A stretch of DNA of 64,000 nt, from the NCBI RefSeq assembly GCF_014529535.1, contig NW_023503493.1, positions 2,418,001 to 2,482,000 of the forward strand. Direction: 5' to 3'. Every line of letters starts with the position of its first letter. Position 1 is the stretch's first letter. The notes beneath the pieces are model-generated. The model worked only from the letters and a program-made list of their open reading frames with translations. It did not search any database and was not told the DNA's origin. The position numbers were made by a program, and so were the translations under genes. Positions 44,144-54,274 of this stretch are shown piece by piece. The DNA comes from Bradysia coprophila (taxonomy: Eukaryota; Arthropoda; Insecta; Diptera; Sciaridae).

Positions 44144-44162
44144 AAATTGAAGTACAAGATTT
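44144..44162 (-). promoter_or_regulatory. Recurrent ATCTTGTACTTCAATT motif
   Basis: Third copy, about 45 nt upstream of the unrecognised ORF on the same strand; TTTTGCTATATTTTG follows, as TTTTGCTTTATTAG does at 57.2 kb. Confidence 0.35.
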
Positions 44163-45173
44163 GAAATTTCGACATTTTTAAATCGTCATATGTCCAAGAT
44201 GAAGATAGTTTGAAACTCTTTAAATGGCGATTCAGACAAATGTAAAATCAATTCTCGACGTTTAATAGAGCATGGAATTCTCTAACAATATCACCATTCA
44301 AAGAAGTCACTTCATCTCGGACATATCACGATTTAAAAATGTCGACTTTAGTTGGCTGTTCTCCTGGTCAGGTTGTTGAGGGAAGCCATTTTAACAGGAA
44401 TTAGCTTAGAATTAGTCCCTCTATCCGTTACGATAACAATCTGTATTTAAATTGACTCAATGTGGCTCTTTATAGTACTCGAGTCCCTCAAAAAGAACAT
44501 GAAGAAAAATCAGAGGTGGTGTCGCGACTACGTTCAAGTTTTGTTCAACCCCACCGTGTGTTTGAAATCAAACTCTTAAAATTACCTCAAAACGTGCGTA
44601 TATAAATCACTGAAGATGGTTGGTTACGTACCACCACATGCCAGTTAGGGCTACACTTGGGGTCAGTTTTTATTTTTGAGACAAGCTGCAGTGCAGATTT
44701 CAATCACATTCAGTGTCTATGTCTTAATACGTTGAAAGCAAGAGCGCCGATAATACACTAGAAACGGATCATCGCACAGTGTGTCAAGAATAAGGAAAAC
44801 TCGCCACGCGAGAATATCTAGAACGAATGAACCACTGAAGATACAAATCCGACCAAAAAGTCCACTTCATTGCAGCAATTACGATTTCAATAGAATTTTC
44901 GCATGGTTGAAATACTTGTCTAACGTTGGAGCTATCGTATTCACCACATTCCATCAATCCCATCAATGCACTGTGATTCTATAGAAATCGTTAGCGCTAT
45001 ACCGAACGAAATATGACGCTGCATTCAACCGAAACTTGGGATTTGTATTTTTTTGTGATACGCTGAAGATTTGCGCTAGGTCAAAAACACACGAACACTT
45101 TTGCGTTGATGGGACCGACAGTTAGGCGACATTTTTCAGCTAAACAATGGAAAACACAACAGAACTTTCGATC
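44163..45173. other. Intergenic, nothing recognised
   Basis: Only a fragment resembling the repeat of 3.9/15.6 kb near 45085-45165. A MITE begins at 45174. Confidence 0.4.
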
Positions 45174-45398
45174 AAGGCTATAAACTTTGGGGAGGTCACT
45201 CAGATATAGATACACAAGTGGCACACCACAGTTGACGATAAAATGACGGATTTCATACGAAAAATCACCTCCTTTGATTCATGTCGCCGTGACGATGTTG
45301 TGCATTTTTTAAATGTGAAATCTTCAGAAGTGGTGTGTTCCCTCGTATCTAATAAATCGACAATCTGCGTGACCTCCTCAAAGTTTGCAGCCTTTCGA
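45174..45398. mobile_element. MITE, CTGTATACTTGGGGAGG family (copy 3)
   Basis: AAGGCTATAAACTTTGGGGA at the left and TCCTCAAAGTTTGCAGCCTT at the right. Confidence 0.65.
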
Positions 45399-45520
45399 CC
45401 TTCAGTGTTTGAATACTTTGGATGACACCCTACTTTCCACACTAGAAATTCACCACGACCAACAAATTCGATTTTGGTGAACTGGTTTGTATGAATACGG
45501 CGTGTTCCCGCTTTTTTGTA

Positions 45521-46110
45521 TCATCGTTGTCGATAACAGATAATTGGCTTGTTCTGAAATGTTCCACAAAGCCGACAGTGCAATATCTTGTATACACTCG
45601 AACGAGCCAACTTCAAAAAATCTTTTCATCAATGATAGTAGTAGTAGTAGTAGTAGTAGCATGGACGGTAGCTATATTTTGAGATAACTGCGAGAATGAT
45701 GAGTATAGCGGCCAAATGAATCAGTTTACTTTGAACTGTTGAAGTGCTCTCTGGCGCCATAAACAAAAAATAATCGACGGAGCGTGTTAATCTAGCCGAA
45801 ATGATTTCTTGTACAGCCAACCGCTCTGTATGTTTAAACTATTGAAAATGTTTACTCCATTGACGGCCAGTTCATGAATTAAATTTACGTTCGATAGCAC
45901 GGCAGTGCAATGATGATGAAATGGAGAATCTTTTGAATTGAGAAACTTTCCTCCCCTGATCGAAGCTTTTTTCACAGTCTGGTACGTTGGTAGCGTAGAT
46001 ACACCGCAAATAACGAACTGCTATACAAACTCACCATCATTGATCGCATTAGCACAACTACACAATTGGAGGAGAACTGCCACAACTACTGCAACTACAA
46101 AATTTTTCAT
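45521..46110 (-). CDS. Candidate small secreted protein, 120 residues
   Basis: Exons in order: 46035-46110, 45889-45978, 45730-45825 and 45521-45621; introns are 56, 63 and 108 nt. Phases (1, 1, 1) agree throughout and the sum is exactly 121 codons. The start MKNFVVAVVVAVLLQLCSC is a clear signal peptide; the mature part has five spaced cysteines (DDCEKSF, LHCRAIEQ, ILHCRLCG, IICYRQR). The 63-nt intron (GTAAATTTA...ACATACAG) is well formed. The third intron contains a TAC trinucleotide run. I do not recognise the family; a ferritin-like or odorant-binding origin was considered and not supported. Later exons are less certain than the first two. Confidence 0.45.
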
Positions 46111-46844
46111 TGTTTCCTTTTTGCTGTATTTACACGGCAATCCTGATTATCTCTCTCATTAGCTCACAATTTCACTTCACATTCCAATCTACCGAAAAAA
46201 AAAGTTCGAAATTTTATCCGAATTTCAGCTCCCAATTAAAACGATTTCTTTTTCTGATGAATCTTTTATTCAAACGATTATTACCGACGAACAGTCAAAG
46301 CACAACTAAATTCGAACTACAACGGACGGTCTAATTTAACATTCAATCGAAGCCCAGGTCTTAAACATGGCTGGTGATTGGGTCAATTTCTATAAGCTCC
46401 GATTAATGAACACATCCACACAACAACAACAACGAGTTATCGACTAAAGATATTCCACTATCAGCGACTGTGTGTTATCTCTTGCTGGAGACTTAACACA
46501 TAAAAGCAAAAAGTCTTGAATTTTCACGATGACGACCAGCCGTAGATTTACATTATTTTTGTGGAACAAAGGTAAATCACTGCTCGTGAACATTGATTAA
46601 GTTTGTTGACGAAAGAGAATTAAAATAAATTCAGGGGGCAACCAGTTATTTCCAACGACTAATACAGCTACTGCTCTTCGACGGCAATTATTCACTGTCT
46701 TAAGGAATATTCTAAGATTAACGGCTCAGAGCTTGCAAATGGATGCTCGTTCTAAAAATAATGAGCAAGAGCACAGAGCTGGACTCAATGTTCATTAGGT
46801 TCATGGTCATACACATCATGGTTGCTAGTTAAGCAATGGGTGCG
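46111..46844. other. Intergenic, nothing recognised
   Basis: Upstream flank of the secreted-protein candidate; small ORFs only. Confidence 0.4.
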
Positions 46845-46953
46845 AATAGTTAAATAAAGTCTAATCGCGCCAAGTACTTGCGATTAGTGAAATAAAGACT
46901 ATTCGTACAAAGTGCCATTAGTCTTTATTTCACTATTCGCACCTTTCAAATAA
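46845..46953. repeat. Inverted repeat
   Basis: GGTGCGAATAGTTAAATAAA mirrored by TTTATTTCACTATTCGCACC; inner blocks repeat AATAAAGACTA. Confidence 0.7.
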
Positions 46954-47034
46954 GCAGAAAAGCTTCGTACGATGTTGTTAATGATACTAGCATTGACTTA
47001 AATCATTAAAATGTAACCGTTGATGTTTCGTATG

Positions 47035-47390
47035 ATGTTTTGACATAATTACCATCTTCTCCAAACATTTTCAACACCCTCTTCTACAATCACTTTGTAA
47101 AACGAAGCATCACTCTCTTCCACAAGCAATGTGTAAAATGAAGCATCACTCTCCTCTGCAAACACTTTCTAAAAGGAAGCCGCACTCTACTCTACAAACA
47201 CTATGTCAAAGGAAGCATCAATCTCCTCTACAAGCAATATGTAAAAGGAAGCATCACTCTCCTCTACAAACTTTTTTGTAAAATCCTTCTCTGCAAACGC
47301 TTTGTAAAAGTAAGTCGCACTCTACTTTACAAATACTTTGTAAAAGGAAGCAATCACTATCCTGTACAAACACTTTGTAAAACTGTTTGT
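47035..47390. repeat. Minisatellite, about 37-bp unit
   Basis: Units such as CTCTACAAACACTTTGTAAA followed by AGGAAGCATCACTCTC, about 9 degenerate copies. Confidence 0.8.
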
Positions 47391-47582
47391 AGTTTAGGAC
47401 GATGCTACCTTTTACAATATGTCAATACGTAATACGAAACATTTTCATACTTTGTGCAAGCCTTTCGATTTTGCATTGATGGGATCGACACATATGCTGC
47501 GTTTCCATTGTAATTCAATATTCACCACAGGCCGAACAATGCTTTTGGCGTTAGATAGACCCGAAAAACCAATTTTATTGTC

Positions 47583-47700
47583 TGTCCCATGCGAAAGTTG
47601 ACCATTACGTAGCAGTCTATCCGCAGCGAAAATGATCCATTATACGAACCATATTTTCGGTTCATTTTACGAGAATTTCGTTATGATAAGCAACTTTCGA
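47583..47700. mobile_element. CGAAAGTTGACCATTAC element
   Basis: GCGAAAGTTGACCATTACG at the left, inverted TAAGCAACTTTCG at the right; contains AAATGATCCATTATAC. Confidence 0.65.
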
Positions 47701-48086
47701 AGACTGGCAATAAACCAGAATACATTGGATGCGGCTACGTAATTCATTAATTGACTCGCAAACTCACTCGTGTGTTTCTGATCGACTTGCTGAGGTAACC
47801 ATCTTTCCGATGATTTGAGTGTCGTTTTCAGCTCGGATATTCAAACTCTACACTCAACACTCGTCAAAGTAGCGGTAGCTGTTGATCCGATCATGATGAC
47901 ACATCGGTAATATCAGTAAAACGAAAAATATTGATTGATGTGTGGATGTTTCTTGAGCACATATGGACGTAATAGATCATTTTCATTATACGGTACTCGT
48001 CAACGTAACCGCACTTAATTTTTCGTCAAGTAGTGAAGTAGCCTCAATTAATTGACGTTAACTGCGTTCAATTTACTGGTTTTTAC
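47701..48086. other. Intergenic, nothing recognised
   Basis: No ORF or repeat of note. Confidence 0.4.
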
Positions 48087-48227
48087 CAGAGAAATGATAA
48101 GTTGGTACGCCTGTGGCTACACTGAAACACTGAAAGTTGGCTCATATGAGAGAGAATGTCAGGGAATCTAATTTTTTCAATTTTCCTCCTATCTCTTCAC
48201 AGGCGTACCAACTTATCATTTCTCTTG
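48087..48227. mobile_element. MITE, AGAGAAATGATAAGTTGG family
   Basis: CAGAGAAATGATAAGTTGGT mirrored by ACCAACTTATCATTTCTCT; flanks GTTTTTAC and GTTTTACA suggest an 8-bp duplication. Confidence 0.72.
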
Positions 48228-48535
48228 GTTTTACATGAAAATCGTTCGTTCAATTCATTCGATATTTTTCGACATGTCTGACAGCTGTCTGACGTTTACA
48301 AGGTCATGAAAATGGTGTATTCCCAAAACCGAAATAGAAGTACCGTATAACATATGTGTTGCAAAACTACGTAAATCAGATGTCCAACATTAAACAGTTC
48401 GGATTTTTGTGAATTTCGTTGACAAAAGACCTTTCAAGCAGAAAATCCCTGACGATTTTCAATGATTTAAAGATATTTTTGTTCCCGTTATTGGTGCATA
48501 TTCAATGGTTTTCGTCGATTTCCAAGCTTCGTGGG

Positions 48536-48648
48536 TTAAGCGTACCAATCCTCTGAGACCTATTGTTCTTTCATTCGTAAAATTGTTTCATGAATGAGAG
48601 AACAATTGGCGTCTTGTCCGAGAATTGGTACGCTTACCCTAGGATCCT
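48536..48648. repeat. Palindrome
   Basis: GGTTAAGCGTACCAATCCTC is mirrored by GAGAATTGGTACGCTTACCC; inner TTGTTCTTTCATTC pairs with GAATGAGAGAACAA. Confidence 0.72.
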
Positions 48649-48744
48649 TTTTTGGTTGACAGAGTTTTTTCTATAGTTTATGCGTCCCTCGGTGAAAAGG
48701 CCAAGAGTTATACAAAAAATGTAAAATTCAAATTTCCATTTTTA

Positions 48745-51700
48745 TTAATCGAAATCATCGACCAATGTTGCATTAGATTTGGTCTTATCATTAATATCAA
48801 ACTGGATTAAAATCACCAGATAAGATGCGATCGTTGCTATCATCTGGAAATTCGACGGAAGTTTCAAATTAATTTAAATTTTGTTTTAAAGGTCGCTGCA
48901 AACCTACGGAAAATAGAAATGTTGAATTGATTTTAAATAATCCGCATGGAGTTACCGCTGGTGATACAAGTAAACTTTGGAAAGACAGTAGTTCAATCTG
49001 CAAGGAAATAGAAAATTTAAAAAGTCCACAGATTTACGGTCAAGGTTTGCTGTTACTCACATTTTGTTTTAAGGGTGTGTTTAAGTGGTGAAGAGTGCGA
49101 AATGTTATTGCAGTGGTTCGAGCCTTAAAAAATTTGCATTCAAGATTTTACATTTTCCGAAGCAACGTTGTATATGAAGAGATTTCGCAAGATCGACATA
49201 ATTTCACTGTTTCCGTAATACGCATATAAACTACCAGGTAGGATCTAATGTCACCGCTTAGGACATAACTTTTTTCAAAGCGGATTCAAACGCACTCATT
49301 TCCATATTATTTTGACACTAATATAATGAATGTTTTCAATCAATTGACCGGTTTTAAAGAATAGGTCATATCTGGAATGTACATTCATTGCTAATACGTA
49401 ACAAGAAATGTCGGTAACATTAACTACATTTCAATAAAATAATTGCAACTGACCTGAAATTGTACTAAGATTTCGTATGACAATTACAGCAAAGTTGAGC
49501 GGATTTTTTACTTACCATAACGGCCCCAGTGATCTGCGAAAACTCTTCATATAAAATCTTGAACGAAAGTTACCTGCTTGGCAACCATACATGAAATGGA
49601 CACATTATGGTACAATTCAATTGCATAGCATGACAGAAACGCAAAATCTTTAATTATATGACCGGAAAGGATTCGCCACAAGTCGGGTTTTGAGCTGATT
49701 TCTCTAATGTTATCATAAATGTAGAACAGCTAGAAGTAGGAACTCGGTTAATTGTGGGAATTTATTGTTAAACCTCTTAGAAGCCCGGCTCGGAACAGAT
49801 CAGGTAGCCCTTTATCTGAACCTGCATTTCAGGTCGACTGGAGAATATTCGAATCTGAACTGAATTGACCTGAATTTGCATGAAATTTGAAAATCAGGTT
49901 GGGTTTCAGGTAAATATCTGGTTAGATTTCTGGTAAGCATGGTTAGATTTCAGGTAAATCAGGTCAGATTTCAGGTAAATCAGGTTAGATTTCAGGTAAA
50001 TCAGGTTAGATATCTGTGAGGATATCTGGTAAGTCTGGTTTCTAGTAAATCAGGTTAGATTTTAGGTAAATCAGGTTAGATTTTAGGTAAATTAGGTTAT
50101 TTTCAGGTAAATCAGATTGGATATCAGGTAAATCAGGTTAGATTTCAGGTAAATTAGGTTAGATTTTAGGTAAATCAGGTTAGATTTTAGGTAAATTAGG
50201 TTATTTTCAGGTAAATCAGATTGGATATCAGGTAAATTCGGTTGGATTTCAGGTAAATTAGGTTAGGTTTTAGGTAAATTAGGTTAGATTTTAGGTAAAT
50301 CAGGTTATATTTCAGGTAAATTAGGTTAGATTTCAAGTAAATCAGGTTAGATTTCAGGTAAATTAGGTTAGATTTCAGGTAAATCAAGTTAGATTTCAGG
50401 TAAATTAAGTTAGATTTTAGGTAAATTAGGTTAGATTTCAGGTAAATTAGGTTAGATTTCAGGTAAATCAGGTTAGATTTCAGGTAAATCAAGTTAGATT
50501 TCAGGTAAATCAAGTTAGATTTCAGGTAAATCAGGTTAGATTTCAGGCAAATCAGGTTAGATTTCAGCTGAATCAGGTTAGATATCTGTGAGGATATCTG
50601 GTAAGTATCGTTAGGTTTCTGGTAAGTCTTGTAAGTCTGGGTTTCTGGTAAATCAGGTTAGATTTTAGGTAAATTAGGTTATTTTCAGGTAAATCAGATT
50701 GGATATCAGGTAAATTCGGTTAAATTTCAGGTAAATTAGGTTAGATTTTAGGTAAATTACAATCGCTAAACCGAACTGGTGTGCATACGTTATTTTGCAC
50801 CAGCTGGTCCCATTTGGAATTGTATGTGACCAGCTGGTGCAAAATAACGTATGCACACCAGTTCGGTTTAGCGATTGTATGTTAGATTTTAGGTAAATCA
50901 GGTTAGATTTCAGGTAAATCAGGTTAGATTTCAGGTAAATCAGGTTAGATTTCAGGTAAATCAGGTTAGATTTCAGCTGAATCAGGTTAGATATCTGGTA
51001 AGTATCGTTAGGTTTCTGGTAAGTCTTGTAAGTCTGGTTTCTAGTAAATCAGGTTAGATTTCAGGTAAATTAGGTTATTTTCAGGTAAATCAGATTGGAT
51101 ATCAGGTAAATTTGGTTGGAATTGAGGTAAATTAGGTTAGATTTCAGGTAAATCAGGTTAGATTTCAGCTGAATCAGGTTAGATATCTGGTAAGTATCGT
51201 TAGGTTTCTGGTAAGTCTTGTAAGTCTGGTTTCTAGTAAATCAGGTTAGATTTCAGGTAAATTAGGTTATTTTCAGGTAAATCAGATTGGATATCAGGTA
51301 AATTTGGTTGGAATTGAGGTAAATTAGGTTAGATTTCATTTAAATCTAGTAGATTTCATGTATATCAGGTTAGGTAAATCTGTAATTTTTTAGCTATACC
51401 TGAAATCTGGCGTTATTTACCTGAACTTTTCGAGCCTTATTTAGTTTTAAAGTATCGCCAAGTGTTTAATGCAAAATCTTTTACTTCAATTGCTTTAGTC
51501 TTAATACAAAAATCTCTCACCTCAATCAAAATCACAAAAAATGTGTTCAGAATCGCAAACAGCAACTGCAGCGAAAATAATTTATTGAACCTTTTCGTAA
51601 ACGTCGAAGCTTTATAGTAGATGTAACTGATTTGATCGATTTCGTCGCCCAATTGCCTATACAACCGATGTTTTATCTTACAATTCAAGTCGTTGTTGTG

Positions 51701-52372
51701 CACAACCGACAGGACCTCGGTTATTTGCACCGCTTTACTATTCAGATTGCGGTAAAACATTAGAATGAACAACATGCCAGCATAGAATATGCCCGATATG
51801 GTAATATCAGTGAGGTGCATGTAACTGATCAATGTAAATGTTAAAATGTCACTTTGAAACATGGTCGATGTAATTCGTCTGTATAAGCTAATTATGTACG
51901 TGATGGTGATCAATTGAACGAAAACTCCGGCTACCTTCGAGACGTAGCAACGGTAAAATATTCGGTCGAAAACCGGAGTATCATTCATCAACTGTCGTAT
52001 GCTTCGATGTAAATGTACAGCGTCTGCGAGAATATTTCGGAAATTTTTACGATATAAGAATTGCACAATGTACACAGTGATCACTCTGTAGGCGGTTATC
52101 AAATTTTCGGCCGCGTAAACAAAGATCAAAACCACTTTTGTAGAGACGACGAAATAGGAGAGTTCCCACACAATTTTCATTATTAAAACTTGAAGCGATA
52201 TAACGATCAACACGGTATATACGCCGCTATACGCACATAACATTGGTGAAATACTGTACGAACGATTGAACACTATCAATCCTTGCAGTTTTCCGATAAA
52301 CAGCAGTATCTTTAACGGTAAATGAAAGAAATAATTTTTAATTTTGGACAACATTTTCGCTGAGAGCACCAC
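48745..52372 (-). CDS. Gustatory receptor (7tm_7), complete
   Basis: Insect gustatory receptors are seven-helix ligand-gated channels of chemosensory neurons. Exons in order: 51521-52372 (284 codons), 49574-49729, 49061-49123, 48908-48997 and 48745-48843 (stop). All junctions are phase 0 and the protein is about 419 residues, the usual size. The first exon starts MVLSAKMLSKIKNYF (a second in-frame Met follows soon after) and holds several membrane segments. It ends FNKLFSLQLLFAILN...VILIE. Exon 2 has LFYIYDNIREIS; exon 3 has ARTTAITFRTLHHLN; exon 4 has CGLFKINSTFLFS. The last exon has SYLVILIQF, a form of the conserved gustatory TY.....QF motif. AATAAA overlaps the stop. Introns are 1791, 450, 63 and 64 nt. 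The first intron is almost entirely a minisatellite element. Confidence 0.92.
49787..51436. mobile_element. Minisatellite-cored element in gustatory-receptor intron 1
   Basis: A long array of 20-21-bp units (AGGTTAGATTTCAGGTAAAT and variants) between a left end GGCTCGGAACAGATCAGG and a right end TACCTGAACTTTTCGAGCC. These match the ends of the palindrome at 60671-61232 (GGCTCGGAACGGG / CCCGTTCCGAGCC). Larger direct duplications occur inside (blocks beginning ATATCTGGTAAGTATCG near 50585, 50991 and 51181). The apparent 105-residue ORF at 50196-50513 is repeat translation. Confidence 0.78.
50757..50879. mobile_element. Perfect-arm palindromic MITE (copy 2)
   Basis: Same as 31527-31656 (TACAATCGCTAAACCGAACT; TTATTTTGCACCAGCTGGT) but with the loop reversed (CCCATTTGGAATTGTATG). 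Inserted inside the minisatellite. Confidence 0.83.
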
Positions 52373-54274
52373 TTCTGTCTGCCTGAAAGCACCACGTGTG
52401 TTTTATAATTTTGGTGGAGTCATTGTGCACAGTCATGGAATGAATTCACAGAATTAATAAATTGGTTTCATCGATTTTCGACCTGTAGTAGAGGTTACAC
52501 TATACGAAATTCGATTGCATATTGAACGAGCACCCTTAAAGGTTTTTGAGAACCCAAAAAATTCTGAAGTTCTTGATCTGGGAGGCTACTGAACCATGGG
52601 GATTGATGGAATTTTAGGAACCAACCCACTACTTTGTTCATCATCCCTTTAGTACAGAAGAGAATCAAAAAAAAAGAGTTTTCCCTTAAAATTCCAGAGT
52701 TCTAGAACTGAGAAAATGCTGGACCATATGAAGTGTTTGAATTTAGGAACTAGTACACTGTCAGGTCAATAGTCCTAGAAGAAGCAAAAAAAATCCAAAA
52801 AAATGCAAGAAAGTCCTTTAAAACTTTCAGTTCTAGAATTTGAAGCTGAAGAAAGAAGCAAGAACTATACCGGTCTGTAATTCTTCCTTATTTAACTTGA
52901 CAAATGGAGCACTTTCAAGAAATCCCCGAGAAACCAAAAACATGTGTCGCTTCCAACCCAGTTCCTGGCTATATCCCATCAGGATAATAAGCTAGGATGT
53001 CAGGGATTATTGAGGAATCATGAAATTTTGGGTACTTTATGCTGAAAAGCTTTCGAAAGTTCCAAATCCAGAACACATTCCAAAATTACACTGAAAAGTC
53101 GTAAAATTCCAGAGTTCTGACTAGTGGAACCTCTGGATGAGGAAATGGGGACAGCTTCATAACAGCAAGTTTCCTGACAGACTAAAAATTTGTCTTTAGC
53201 GAAAATCTTGAAAATTATTTTTTTTTCATTCTCAGCATTGTATTTTGCATGAGGGGAATGGGGAAAATCGGTTCCAGATCCGCCACCGTTAAAGATAAGG
53301 AAGGACTGCGATACCTTATTTCTATAGAGAATTTCATGGAAAACAAATCTCCTGAACATCGTTTCATTGTAAAAATTAAATTTGACCAGTTCCTCTTTCA
53401 TTTGAGCTAAATATAGCTATGGTAGGAGTCATGGCGACCTCATAATAATTCCTACCGTTGCGCCGTAAACATTAAAGTGGTGGGAGGTTCTCACAGGGAA
53501 GAGAAGGGGAAAGGCTAAAATTTTGGGCTACACATCGCATTAGACTCTGTAAGGCCATATTTACCAATGGTCAAACTTTCAGACTTTTGTCAAAAAATGA
53601 ACTGTGCAATCGCTAAGAACCCCCACTACTGCGTAAACACCGTTCTACCTATACATGGGGGAAACGAGTTTATTAGTACATTCTGTAGCAAAATTATTTT
53701 ATTGCCCGCCCTACGCGAAAGTTGACTATTACAGAGCAATTTGCTACCTGCGAAAGTGACTCATTACATGAAGAACATTTTCGGTTTATTTTTTACGTTA
53801 ACTTATTTCTGATAAATAATCAACTTTCGACACGACAGACAGACAACCTCAAAGAACTTTGTGATTGTCGTAGTAGACTCACTTGTGTGTTTAGAGCACC
53901 TTCTTCGCCGAAGTCACCGAAGCTTGGTGCTCAAACAACACACGAGTAATGATTAGATCATCACCACCGCAAGGTTAAGATTTTGGGTTCGTGTCACACC
54001 TCTGCACGCATTTTTCATTTCAAATTGTCATGTCCACACTACATAACACTGACTCATATGATCCTCCAAAGGTCCGTTTCCAACGCGTAACATTAAAAAA
54101 TAGATTGTCCTGCTTTCGCAGCGTCTAATTCAATTTTAAAGAGATGTTCAACGAGATGTTCTGGGAGTCATTCCAACCGTGTATACCAGAACATAACTCG
54201 ATGCTAAAAACCAAAATTGTCGACATGTATCGATTTTGTGAAAAAAATTCCAAAATCGTGCGACTCAACTCAAT
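52373..54274. other. Intergenic, nothing firmly recognised
   Basis: Between the two chemoreceptor genes. A 127-codon minus ORF (53018-53401) has no recognised family. 52550-53110 repeats AATTCCAGAGTTCT-like phrases. 53707-53840 is a copy of the CGAAAGTTGACCATTAC element with inverted ends. Confidence 0.45.

Noticed and set aside
45521-46110. Ferritin or odorant-binding protein identity for the small secreted candidate
   Set aside because: Cysteine spacing does not fit the six-cysteine odorant-binding pattern, and the ferritin resemblance depended on mixing reading frames.
47035-47390. CRISPR-like array
   Set aside because: Units of about 37 bp are degenerate and contiguous without unique spacers, and the genome is eukaryotic; it is a minisatellite.
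50196-50513. 105-codon ORF of repeated NLIYLKS units
   Set aside because: Read-through of a 21-bp tandem repeat whose unit length is a multiple of three; no independent support as a protein.
53018-53401. 127-codon minus ORF as a gene
   Set aside because: No family recognised, no splice structure, and nearby repetitive phrases; kept only as a note in the intergenic entry.
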